Assembly: GCF_033436665.1 (NCBI RefSeq)
Contig: NZ_JAWQFO010000002.1
Span: 62,001-126,000 of the forward strand
From: JAWQFO01 sp033436665
GTDB lineage: Bacteria > Pseudomonadota > Alphaproteobacteria > Rhodobacterales > Rhodobacteraceae
Direction: 5' to 3'
Length of the DNA stretch: 64,000 nucleotides
The position numbers were made by a program, and so were the translations under genes. Below, in pieces: positions 1-8,350 of the stretch. Each line of letters starts with the position of its first letter. The stretch's first letter is position 1. The notes beneath the pieces were generated by a model that saw only the letters and a list, made by a program, of their open reading frames with translations, searched no databases and was not told the origin of the DNA.

Positions 1-282
1 GCGGGCAACAGATTGCAGCTGTTCGACTGTGTCGACGATCCGCAAGAGTTGCACGACCTCTCTGCTGCGGCGGAACTGGCCGAGGTGCGCGACCGGCTCA
101 CCGCGCGGCTGATCGAAGAGCTGTATGGCGAGGATCTCGACTGGGTCCGCGATGGCGCGCTTCTGGGTTTCGACCCGCCCGAGGTCGTCACACCCGACGA
201 CCGCGGCCTGCACGGGCAGCGCGGCATCCATTTCCCGCAACCGCCGGCGGGCGACCCGTCGAAGGTCGTTGGCGCGCCCTGA
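1..282 (+). CDS. Sulfatase, C-terminal fragment (5' end outside window)
   Basis: This is the 3' end of a gene entering from the left. The frame is open from base 1 and ends with TGA at 280-282, giving 93 residues. The text LFDCVDDPQELHDL is the usual closing block of sulfatases of the alkaline-phosphatase superfamily (hydrophobic-[YF]DL..DP.E..NL), and a helix and short tail follow. The catalytic Cys/Ser and metal ligands lie outside the window, so substrate and activity cannot be judged. Family assignment rests only on this C-terminal block. Confidence 0.7.
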   Translation, partial: AGNRLQLFDCVDDPQELHDLSAAAELAEVRDRLTARLIEELYGEDLDWVRDGALLGFDPPEVVTPDDRGLHGQRGIHFPQPPAGDPSKVVGAP

Positions 283-293
283 CCGGATGATTA

Positions 294-305
294 TCGATTA
301 ATCGA
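294..305. repeat. 12-bp perfect palindrome after the sulfatase gene
   Basis: TCGATTAATCGA reads the same on both strands and sits 12 bases after the sulfatase stop, in an AT-richer patch. It has no T-tract, so it is not a standard terminator. The rest of the 244-base gap (283-526) shows no gene or clear promoter. It could be a protein-binding site or chance. Confidence 0.3.
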
Positions 306-526
306 CAGCGGGAGCTACGGATGGCGACGGGATGCGCTGACGTTCCGGACCAACTGCGTTTGCGCCTCGATGTCAGACGGGCGTTTGTCTTGATTTCGTT
401 GTGAAACCTGGCTGAACCGTTGCCGTGGCACCGCCGAAGGCTTCGGTTTCCTTCTGCGTTGAACCAAGCGACCGTATGTGTCGAGGTGCCGGTACAGCGA
501 GGGACCCTTCGGCATCCTGAAGGCCG

Positions 527-2494
527 TCACGTCGATGTCGCGCAGAAGGCGACATGGCCCGAGGCGAACCACGCGATCACCAGCGGACCGTAAGGGGGCG
601 CCCATTCGCTGTGATGTGTGCGGTTGCGCGGGACCGATACCTCTGTGCGCGATCCCGTCGGAGCGACCCTCTGGCCCGCGACACTCAGGAGAATGGGCGG
701 GGCCTCGCAATCGATGACGAGATGGTGCATCTGGTCGTCCGTCGTGGCCGTCACGCGCAGGGACGGCGGGGCGTCGTCTGGGGCGTGCGGCAGGTCGGGC
801 AGGGCTGGCAGATCGGGCGTGCGCGGCGGTGCCGCGCGGCGACAGCCGGTGGCTTCCACCGCGCAGGCCAAAGACAGGAGCGCGGCGTCGTCCGCACCGC
901 GCCCGGCCAGCGTGAGGCCAACGGGCATGCCGGTATCGGACATGATCCCCATCGGCACGGTCACCGTCGGTACGCCCATGTGCCGGATCGCGAGGTTGCC
1001 GTTGGCGACCCAGACGCCGTTGCGCCAGGCCGCTTCGGCCGAGGTCGGGTTCGTATCGGCATCCGCGGGTCCCACGTCGGCGACGGCGGGAAAGACCACG
1101 GCGTCGAGACCTGCGGCATCCATCCAGGCCTCGAGGTCCTGGCGCCGGGTCTCTTCGAGCCCTTCGAGCCCTTCGCGCAGACGGGGGATCTCCCGGAAGT
1201 CTGTTGAGGGGTGCTTGCGGGCGTGATCCGGATAGGTCGCGATGTCATCGTCGAACCCGGTGTAGCGGTCGGGCAGGGCCCCCTTTGCTGCCGGGAAGAT
1301 GCGCGCGCCGTCGATCACTTCGAGGCGGTCGAGTCCCGGCTGGCCGTTGCGGCGCAGGAAGTCGTCCCAGGCCCAGACCGAGAGATCCATGATCTCGCGG
1401 CGCAGGTAGTCAGGACTGACAAGTCCGCGGCTGGCGACCGTGGGACAACCCGGGCGGTCGCCTTCGTAGTTCGAGACCAGCGGGAAATCGGTCAGGACCA
1501 CCTCGGCGCCGGCCGCTTCGAGGTCGCGGCGCAGCGCCTCCCAGAGTGCCACGACCGAGGCGCGGGTCTCGATCTTCCGACCTGTGGGTCCGCCGATGCC
1601 GGGGTCGGGATGGGTTCCAGCCTCCGGGTCGGCGTTGAGATACATGCGCGGCAGCCCGAGCCGCTTGCCGGCCAAAGTTGCGGTGTCCGCGAGGGCCACG
1701 AAGCTTTCGGGTCGCGCCGGTGCAGGCAGAGCGACCCACGGCTGGCTGCGCCAGAAGTCGCCGTCGCTGCGCGGATCCTCGACGACCAGCACGTCGAGCA
1801 GCGCCAGCATGTCGACCATGCAGCGGGTATGCGGCACGACGACATCCATGGTCGGGACCAGCGGCCAGTTGCCGCGCACCGAGATCACGCCGCGGCTGGG
1901 CGTGTAGGCGCAAAGCCCGTTGTTTGAGGCCGGTGCGCGCCCGGAGGACCAGGTCTCTTCGCCCAGTCCGAAGGCGCCGAAGCCGGCGGCGGTGGCCGTG
2001 CCGGACCCGTTGGACGAGCCCGAGGCGAAGGCTGCGGTAAGCCAGTCCGCCGAATAGGGAGACTCGGCCCGCCCGTGCAGACCGCGCTGCATGCCGCCGT
2101 TGGCCATCGGCGGCATGGTCGTCAGCCCGACGAGGACGGCGCCCGCGGCGCGCAAGCGCTCGATCGCGAAACTGTCCTCGTTGGCGATCAGCCCGGCGAA
2201 GGCGGGCGAGCCGGCATCGACGGGCAGGCCACGCGCCTTGTAGCTGCCCTTGGCGGTGTAGGGGATGCCGTCGAGCCGCCCGAGCGCCGCACCTTGCGCA
2301 CGGCGCCGGTCGGAGGCCCGCGCCGCCTCGAACATGGCCGGATCGAGGATCGGTACTGCGTTCAGACGCGGCCCCGCCCGGTCGAAGGCGGCGATGCGTT
2401 CGAGATGGGCGGCAAGCAACGCCGTGGCGGTCAAACGGCCCGCATCGAGGGTCGCCGAAAGCTCGGCGATTGTGGCCGTGGCCAGTGATATCAT
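527..2494 (-). CDS. Amidase-signature family hydrolase
   Basis: A 655-residue amidase-signature enzyme (hydrolysis of C-N amide bonds; substrate unknown). The Ser-cisSer-Lys triad is visible: Lys82 in YTAKGS, cis-Ser160 in SGSSNGSG, and nucleophile Ser184 in EETWSSGR, which replaces the common T[DE]TxGSIR text. The family usually has 450-550 residues; this protein carries an extra Pro-rich linker and a beta-rich tail over roughly the last 100 residues. ATG start with GGAAGGA five bases upstream. It is divergent from the DUF2235 gene. No signal peptide is seen, so it is probably cytoplasmic. Confidence 0.88.
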   Translation of the reverse strand: MISLATATIAELSATLDAGRLTATALLAAHLERIAAFDRAGPRLNAVPILDPAMFEAARASDRRRAQGAALGRLDGIPYTAKGSYKARGLPVDAGSPAFAGLIANEDSFAIERLRAAGAVLVGLTTMPPMANGGMQRGLHGRAESPYSADWLTAAFASGSSNGSGTATAAGFGAFGLGEETWSSGRAPASNNGLCAYTPSRGVISVRGNWPLVPTMDVVVPHTRCMVDMLALLDVLVVEDPRSDGDFWRSQPWVALPAPARPESFVALADTATLAGKRLGLPRMYLNADPEAGTHPDPGIGGPTGRKIETRASVVALWEALRRDLEAAGAEVVLTDFPLVSNYEGDRPGCPTVASRGLVSPDYLRREIMDLSVWAWDDFLRRNGQPGLDRLEVIDGARIFPAAKGALPDRYTGFDDDIATYPDHARKHPSTDFREIPRLREGLEGLEETRRQDLEAWMDAAGLDAVVFPAVADVGPADADTNPTSAEAAWRNGVWVANGNLAIRHMGVPTVTVPMGIMSDTGMPVGLTLAGRGADDAALLSLACAVEATGCRRAAPPRTPDLPALPDLPHAPDDAPPSLRVTATTDDQMHHLVIDCEAPPILLSVAGQRVAPTGSRTEVSVPRNRTHHSEWAPPYGPLVIAWFASGHVAFCATST

Positions 2495-2681
2495 GACGGT
2501 CCTTCCGCTTGTTCCCGCCTCGGTAATTCAGCCGTTCGGGGTTGTCCAATGGCGCGCAATCTCGCGCCTGACACAGGCCGGTCGCGTGGACGATGCGCAA
2601 GGAATGGTTTGGCCGAACCGCGCGCTTCCGCTTAACCTCTGCGGGTAGGGACAGATCCGGACACCCGGAAAAGGAAAGCCA

Positions 2682-3887
2682 ATGCCGAAGAACATCGTCA
2701 TCCTGATGGACGGAACCTCGAACGAGATCAGGAAAAACCGCTCGAACATTCTGCGGCTTTACGGGACGCTGAAGAAATCGCAGGACCAGATCGTGTTCTA
2801 CGATCCCGGCGTCGGGACCTTCGGGGCCGACAACGCCTGGTCTCGCCTCTGGCGCAAGACGGTCGAGCTCTGGGGTCTGGCGACCGGCTGGGGCATGGAT
2901 GAGAACGTCAAGGAATCCTACCGCTTCATCGTCGAGCATTTCGACCGCGAGGCCGAGGAGAAAGACCGCATCTACATCATCGGCTTCTCCCGCGGCGCCT
3001 ACACCGCCCGGGTGCTCGCAGGTTTCCTGCATGCCTTTGGGCTGGTCGATAAAACCAACCTCAACCTGCTCGACTATGCCTATCGCGCCTACAAACGCAT
3101 CGGGGATCACGGGGACGCCCATGCCTTCGACGAAATCCGGCTGTTCAACGCGGTGCTGCGCCCCTACCGGCCCGAGATCCGGTTCCTGGGACTCTTCGAT
3201 ACCGTCTCGTCGGTGATCGAATCCGGGCGGTTCGGGCCGCGGCTCACGTCCCACGCCTTCACCAAGCACAACCCTTCGGTGCAGTCAGTGCGCCAGGCGG
3301 TGTCGATCGCCGAACGGCGCACGATGTTCCGCCCGCAACTCTGGCCCGAGGATCAGCCGTTCCGCTCGAACCCCTACGACGAGGATACCGAGGTGCCGCA
3401 GGACGCGCGCGAGGTCTGGTTTAGCGGTGTCCACGGCGACGTTGGCGGGGGCTATGCCGAGGAGGAAAGCGGGCTCGCAAAACTTCCGCTCGACTGGCTG
3501 ATCGACGAGTCCAGGCACACCGAGTTGCAGTTCGTCGACCAGACCGTCGACCGGGTGGTGATGGGAGAGCATGGCGCCACGCAATACGCCCCGCCCGATC
3601 CGCTGGCCGACAAGCACGTCTCGCTCAAGGGGTTCTGGTGGATCTCCGAATACGTGCCGCGCCGCCCGCAGGCGCTGTCGCGGCGCAAGCCCTTCCTCGG
3701 CCTGATCCTGCCGCGCGGCGAGCCGCGCTGGCTGCCCGAGGGCGCGCGGCTGCACTGGTCGGTGCTGAAACGCGTGCGCGAGCTTGGCGACAAGCCGGTC
3801 AACCTTCCCGAACGCTACGAGATCGAAGGGTCGGAGTCCGACACAGAGAACGGCACGAAGGCCGACGCACCGGCGAAAACGGCCTGA
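2682..3887 (+). CDS. DUF2235 alpha/beta-hydrolase (Tle1-like phospholipase fold)
   Basis: A 401-residue protein of the DUF2235 family, the fold of the T6SS phospholipase effector Tle1 and of fungal homologues. It opens with the family signature IVILMDGTSNE. The nucleophile Ser103 lies in GFSRGAY, Asp173 in LFDTV and His251 in SGVHGDVGGGY, forming a complete Ser-Asp-His triad. There is no signal peptide, and no T6SS, immunity or VgrG gene nearby, so an effector role is not supported here. A housekeeping esterase is equally possible. The start is ATG with AAGGAAAG just upstream. It converges on the EF-G-like gene. Confidence 0.88.
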   Translation: MPKNIVILMDGTSNEIRKNRSNILRLYGTLKKSQDQIVFYDPGVGTFGADNAWSRLWRKTVELWGLATGWGMDENVKESYRFIVEHFDREAEEKDRIYIIGFSRGAYTARVLAGFLHAFGLVDKTNLNLLDYAYRAYKRIGDHGDAHAFDEIRLFNAVLRPYRPEIRFLGLFDTVSSVIESGRFGPRLTSHAFTKHNPSVQSVRQAVSIAERRTMFRPQLWPEDQPFRSNPYDEDTEVPQDAREVWFSGVHGDVGGGYAEEESGLAKLPLDWLIDESRHTELQFVDQTVDRVVMGEHGATQYAPPDPLADKHVSLKGFWWISEYVPRRPQALSRRKPFLGLILPRGEPRWLPEGARLHWSVLKRVRELGDKPVNLPERYEIEGSESDTENGTKADAPAKTA

Positions 3888-3900
3888 GCAGATCGGCCGC

Positions 3901-3952
3901 GCATCGGGGACGTGCGGCGTGCGGCACGCGGTAAACGCCCCGTCCCGGATGC
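3901..3952. terminator. Imperfect stem-loop between convergent genes
   Basis: GCATCGGGGACG (3901-3912) and CGTCCCGGATGC (3941-3952) pair over 12 bases with one mismatch, lying between the convergent stops at 3887 and 3983. There is no T-run on either side, so this may be a bidirectional mRNA 3'-end structure rather than a classical intrinsic terminator. Confidence 0.35.
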
Positions 3953-3982
3953 AGCCCGGGCCGGCGCGCGGGGTCCCGCATC

Positions 3983-5893
3983 TCAGGCGCTCGCCGCGAG
4001 GCGCTCGCGGGTTTCCTCGTAGTGATCGGGTGTGCTGTGGAACCACGCGGTGCCGCGCGTCGCACCGCCAAGCGACATCGACAGGTCTTCGAGCGAGGCC
4101 ATGGGCAACTGCGCGTGAAACACGTCCCATCCGTTGGCGACCGGGTGCGCTTCGAACCCCAACACCCGGCCCTTGAGCCCGCTCACGAGCTGCACCAGGC
4201 CTCCGGAAAACACCGACGGCACCTCGACATCGACGTTCAGGATCGGTTGCAGGACCACTGTGCCGATCTCGGACAGCGCCTCGCGCACGGCGCTTTGCCC
4301 GGCGATACGGAAAGCCAGGTCGGAGCTGTCGACCGAATGCGCCTTGCCGTCCTTCAGCGTGACCGCGACGTCGACCACCGGAAATCCGGCCGGACCCGAG
4401 GCCAGCGCATCGCGCGCCCCCGCTTCGACGGCCGGAATGTAGTTGCGCGGCACGGCACCGCCCTTGACAGTCTCGGAAAATTCGAACCCGCTGCCCGAGG
4501 CGCGCGGGGTCAGGTCGATCACCACGTCGGCGAACTGCCCGGCGCCGCCGGACTGCTTGCGGTGCCGGTAGCGTTTCTCGGCGCCGCGCCGGATGGTCTC
4601 GCGCAGCGCGGCTGGCACCTCGATGCAGTCGACCTCGATCCCGTAGGCGTCGGAGAGCTTGGCGGTCATCCGCCGCAGGTGCAGCGGTCCCTGAACGCCG
4701 ACCTCGAGCATGCCGGTAGCCTCGTCCTGCGCAAGGCTGAGACCGGGGTCGATCTCGGCCAGCATCCCGAGCGCCGCCGAAAGCTTGTTCTCGTCCTTTT
4801 CGTGCACTGGGCGGGTCAGTCGGCGCAGCGCTGGCGGATGCGCCTGTGCCCAGTCGGGCAGGTCGGTCGCCGCCTCGGCCTCGTAAAGCTTTCCGGGCGC
4901 CATGTGATCGCTCTTGATCGTCAGGGCGAAATGCCCGGCCGGCAGGGTCGAGACCGGCGACTTGCCGTCAAGCGCATTGAGGCTGCCGATGGCCGCGCCG
5001 CCAAGCCGGCATCCCGGGGCCACGCCCGGGCCGAGGGCGCGCATCAGAACGGCCTTGCCGATATGCTTGAGATGGTCGGCGAGGCTCGTCGCGGCCAGGA
5101 CCCCGTCCGGCAGGTCGAGGCGGTCACGCAAGGTGGCGACGTCCGGCACCTCGTGGCGGAGCGACTTCATCAGCCGCTGGAGACCATTGCCCTGGCTGGC
5201 CGCGCCGAGCAGGGCGGGGATCAGGTCGTGGTGCTGCAACACGCGGGTCGCCACGGTGTAAAGCGAGTCGCTGGCCGGCACCTGGTCTTCGATGATCTGT
5301 TCGAGCAACGTGTCGTCGAAATCCGCCAGCGTCTCGAGCAGGTCGCTGCGTGCCTCGGTCTCGCGGGCCTGCATGTCGCGCGGCAGTTCAACCAGCGACG
5401 ACCGCTCGCCCTCGTGGTACTCCCAGGCGCGTTCCGAGATGAGATCGATGGCGCCGGTGATCCTGTCGCCCAAGCGCATCGGGATCTGACGCAGCACGAT
5501 GCCGTGCTTGCAGTAGGTCTGGAGTGCCGCGACGATGTCGGCCACGCGGTCGGTCGCGGCATCGATCCGGTTCACGAACAGGAAGGTCGGGATCCCGGAT
5601 TCCTCCAGTGTTCGCAGGTAAGGGGCGGCCAGGACCGCCGCGTCCGCCTCGGCCGGCACGCAGAGCACGGCGGCGTCGCAGACCGCGAGCGCCGGACCGA
5701 CCATCGCGAAGGTGTCGTGCCCGCCGGGCACATCCAGCACGGTCCAGTCGTCGCCCATGTACGCGAAAGTTTTCACGCTGACGTCGCCCATCAGGGAAAA
5801 GCCCTGAGCGTGCGGGGTCTCGAGACCGGCGAGCCCCTCGACCAGCGTGGTTTTTCCCGATTGAGACGGTCCGATTACAGCAAATGCCCTCAC
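3983..5893 (-). CDS. Elongation factor G-like translational GTPase, divergent paralogue
   Basis: A 636-residue protein with EF-G domain order: G domain at the N-terminus, beta-barrel domain II, then domains III-V. The C-terminal half carries EF-G text such as RKQSGGAGQFADV and PRNYIPAVEAG. P-loop GPSQSGKTT is at residues 8-16, G3 is DVPGGHD (usual DTPGH) at 54-60 and G4 is NRID (usual NKxD) at 108-111. Only about 37 residues separate the P-loop from G3, so most of switch I, including the RGITI text of true EF-G, is missing. It is shorter than EF-G (about 690-700). GTG start. A canonical fusA is presumably elsewhere; the function of this paralogue is unknown. Confidence 0.88.
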   Translation of the reverse strand: MRAFAVIGPSQSGKTTLVEGLAGLETPHAQGFSLMGDVSVKTFAYMGDDWTVLDVPGGHDTFAMVGPALAVCDAAVLCVPAEADAAVLAAPYLRTLEESGIPTFLFVNRIDAATDRVADIVAALQTYCKHGIVLRQIPMRLGDRITGAIDLISERAWEYHEGERSSLVELPRDMQARETEARSDLLETLADFDDTLLEQIIEDQVPASDSLYTVATRVLQHHDLIPALLGAASQGNGLQRLMKSLRHEVPDVATLRDRLDLPDGVLAATSLADHLKHIGKAVLMRALGPGVAPGCRLGGAAIGSLNALDGKSPVSTLPAGHFALTIKSDHMAPGKLYEAEAATDLPDWAQAHPPALRRLTRPVHEKDENKLSAALGMLAEIDPGLSLAQDEATGMLEVGVQGPLHLRRMTAKLSDAYGIEVDCIEVPAALRETIRRGAEKRYRHRKQSGGAGQFADVVIDLTPRASGSGFEFSETVKGGAVPRNYIPAVEAGARDALASGPAGFPVVDVAVTLKDGKAHSVDSSDLAFRIAGQSAVREALSEIGTVVLQPILNVDVEVPSVFSGGLVQLVSGLKGRVLGFEAHPVANGWDVFHAQLPMASLEDLSMSLGGATRGTAWFHSTPDHYEETRERLAASA

Positions 5894-6108
5894 GCAAAGT
5901 CCTCCCAGCTTTTGCGGCGCAGGATCGCGCCCACTGCGATGGAGGTTCGCTTGCTCTGGTCCGGACCTGCCGTGCCGCGCGATTGCCAGAGCCGAAGGCC
6001 GGTTGCGCGCCGCTTTTGAACGCCAGTGTCAGTCAGGAGGAGGCGCGCAGTCAATAGTCCCGGGTGGCCCTCGCGGCGCCCCGCCGCGTCCCGGAGACCG
6101 CCTGCGCG

Positions 6109-7593
6109 TCAGGATGCGAGGGCGTTGATCACGACGAAGATCACGGCCGACAGGCCCGCGGCCGCGGGTACAGTGATGACCCAGGCCGCGACGATGGTCA
6201 GGAAATGCGAGCGTCGGACCAGCTTGCGCCGGCGCCGCTCTTCGGGGGCGAGCAGCGGCCGGTCGGGCACGGCGAGCCGCATCTGGCGCAAGCGTCGCTC
6301 GGAGTGCCACTCGCGGAAGAAGCCAACCCCGAAGATGGCCCCCACCGCGATATGAGTCGAGCTGACCGGCAAACCGAGCCAGCTTGCGAAGATAACAGTG
6401 ATCGCTGCCGAGAGTGCGACGCAATAGGCGCGCATCGGGTTGAGCTTGGTGATCTGGCCGCCGACCACGCGGATCAGCTTGGGCCCGAAGAGGAACAGGC
6501 CGAAGGAGATGCCGAGCGCCCCGATCACCGTAACCCAGTAGGGGATGCTGACCGCCTGGGTGAAATCCCCGGTGCTCGACGCCTGAACGATCGCGGCGAG
6601 CGGCCCGACGGCGTTGGCGACATCGTTGGCGCCGTGGGCGAAGCTGAGCAGGGCCGCCGAGACGATCAGCGGGATACCGAACAGGATCTTGAGCGACTTG
6701 TTGCGGTTCTCCAGTCCCTCGGACTGTCGCCGGATCACCGGGATCATAGCGAGCCAGAGCAGCACGCCGATCAGGACGCCGATGCCCAGAGCCCCCGGCA
6801 GATCGATGCTGACCAGCTTCTTGAGGCCTTTGAGCACGAGGTAGCTGGCGAAAGTGCCGCCCATGACGCCGACGAGGACCGGAACCCAGGTGCGGGCGGC
6901 GGCGATCTTGTCGTCGCGGTAGATCACCCGGCTTTTGATGAACCACAGGAAGGCGGCGGCGATGAGACCGCCCAGGACCGGAGAGATCACCCAGCTTGCC
7001 GCGATCGATCCCATCGTGCCCCAACTCACTGCGCCAAGTCCCGCAGCGGCGACACCGGCCCCCATGACCCCGCCGACTACCGAATGGGTCGTCGAGACCG
7101 GTGCGCCGAGCCAGGTCGCGAGGTTGACCCAGAGCGCCGAGGACAACAGCGCCGCCATCATCGCCCAGATGAAGGTCGACGGGTCGTGCATGTCCTGCGG
7201 GGCGATGATGCCCTTGGCGATGGTCGACACCACGTCGCCGCCGGCGATCAGCGCCCCGGCGCTTTCGAAGACGGCGGCAATCACGATTGCTCCGCCCATG
7301 GTCAGCGCATTTGCGCCAACGGCGGGACCCATGTTGTTGGCGACATCGTTGGCGCCGATGTTGAGCGCCATGTAGGCACCGAAGATGGCAGCAATAACGA
7401 CGACGAAGGTGTTGCTGGTCTGACCGAAGACGGCCGCGGCGACGACACCGGCGAGCACGACGAACACGAAGGCGATGCCGTAGCCCACGACCGGGCGCCC
7501 GGCGTGGCTGAGGGCCAGTTCCATGTTGGAATAGCGCCCGAGGTCGCGGTCCAGCGTATCGAGATGCCGGGCCTCGAAGTCTCTTTCCGCCAT
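6109..7593 (-). CDS. PiT-family inorganic phosphate transporter
   Basis: A 494-residue multi-pass inner-membrane protein of the PiT family (low-affinity metal-phosphate/H+ or Na+ symport). The family's duplicated signature occurs twice, as GANDVANNMGP in the N-terminal half and GANDVANAVGP in the C-terminal half, with 10-12 hydrophobic segments. About 35 hydrophilic residues precede the first membrane segment. ATG start with CGGAGGA upstream. No phoU-like (DUF47) gene accompanies it here. Confidence 0.95.
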   Translation of the reverse strand: MAERDFEARHLDTLDRDLGRYSNMELALSHAGRPVVGYGIAFVFVVLAGVVAAAVFGQTSNTFVVVIAAIFGAYMALNIGANDVANNMGPAVGANALTMGGAIVIAAVFESAGALIAGGDVVSTIAKGIIAPQDMHDPSTFIWAMMAALLSSALWVNLATWLGAPVSTTHSVVGGVMGAGVAAAGLGAVSWGTMGSIAASWVISPVLGGLIAAAFLWFIKSRVIYRDDKIAAARTWVPVLVGVMGGTFASYLVLKGLKKLVSIDLPGALGIGVLIGVLLWLAMIPVIRRQSEGLENRNKSLKILFGIPLIVSAALLSFAHGANDVANAVGPLAAIVQASSTGDFTQAVSIPYWVTVIGALGISFGLFLFGPKLIRVVGGQITKLNPMRAYCVALSAAITVIFASWLGLPVSSTHIAVGAIFGVGFFREWHSERRLRQMRLAVPDRPLLAPEERRRRKLVRRSHFLTIVAAWVITVPAAAGLSAVIFVVINALAS

Positions 7594-7679
7594 GTTCGTC
7601 CTCCGGGGGAATCGGTCAGCGGGCGTGTTACGGGATACCTGCGCCGCGGATCAACCGCAACGCGGGGTATTTTCCACTG

Positions 7680-8156
7680 TTACGTCCCGAATTCGCGCAG
7701 AATCGCCTTGAGTTCGGGTTCGTCCACGCGCTCGGACGCTTCCTGCGGGCTGAACCAGCCGCGCCGGCGTTCGTCGACCTCGGGAAAATCGTCGGCCAGT
7801 TCCTCGACCTCGACCGAGAAGACCAGCGTTTCCACCGGCATCGCCCAGCCCGTCGAGATGGTCTTGTCGTAATGGTAGGTGCCGACGGGTTCGGGGCAGA
7901 GCCGTCCGCGTCTGACCCCCGCCTCTTCCCAGGCCTCCTGCATGGCGGCCTCGGGCGAGGTCTTGCCCTCGATCGGCCAGCCCTTCGGCAGAATCCATCG
8001 ACCGGTGTCCCGGCTGGTGATCAGCAGCACCTGTTGTCGGTCGGCTTCTTGCCGCAGACAGAGTGCAGCCACTTGCAGTCGTTTCGGTCGTTGAAGGAGG
8101 GGCTGAACATAATCGCCCCAAGCGGTCTTAAGTTGTTCGAGCATAATAGCCTGCAT
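7680..8156 (-). CDS. Nudix hydrolase
   Basis: A 158-residue single-domain Nudix protein (hydrolysis of nucleoside diphosphates linked to another moiety). The Nudix box is LPKGWPIEGKTSPEAAMQ followed by EAWEEAGV. The catalytic EAWEEAG metal-binding core is intact, but the first Glu of the consensus is Lys and the Arg of RExxEE is Gln. The KGWP lead-in resembles the diphosphoinositol-polyphosphate/diadenosine-polyphosphate type. ATG start. It is divergent from the lipid kinase across 194 bases. Confidence 0.88.
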   Translation of the reverse strand: MQAIMLEQLKTAWGDYVQPLLQRPKRLQVAALCLRQEADRQQVLLITSRDTGRWILPKGWPIEGKTSPEAAMQEAWEEAGVRRGRLCPEPVGTYHYDKTISTGWAMPVETLVFSVEVEELADDFPEVDERRRGWFSPQEASERVDEPELKAILREFGT

Positions 8157-8350
8157 TTCTTATTGTTATTGGTCCATACATACAGCGATTGACGCGATTT
8201 TTCAATGCTTCCCGCCGATTGGGACGGGCGGGCGTGGGCGCGCTTCCAGCGGGACCCTGCTTGCGACCTCGACGCCGGATCGCCGGACCGGGCAGGAACT
8301 TCCCAGCCCGGATCGGCGTTGGTGTCTGCTTTGCGGCGCGGGACAGGACA

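Noticed and set aside
439..460. Small hairpin CCGAAG/CTTCGG after the sulfatase gene
   Set aside because: Only six pairs with a one-base loop and a broken T-run; too weak to call a terminator.
315..717. Small open frames on both strands near the amidase 3' end
   Set aside because: Arg/Pro/Ser-rich, overlapping the amidase tail, no ribosome sites and no family likeness.
4022..6019. Long open frame (about 665 codons) antisense to the EF-G-like gene
   Set aside because: It lies opposite a clearly conserved coding region, is rich in Arg/His/Gln/Gly as expected for a GC-rich antisense frame, and has no family motifs.
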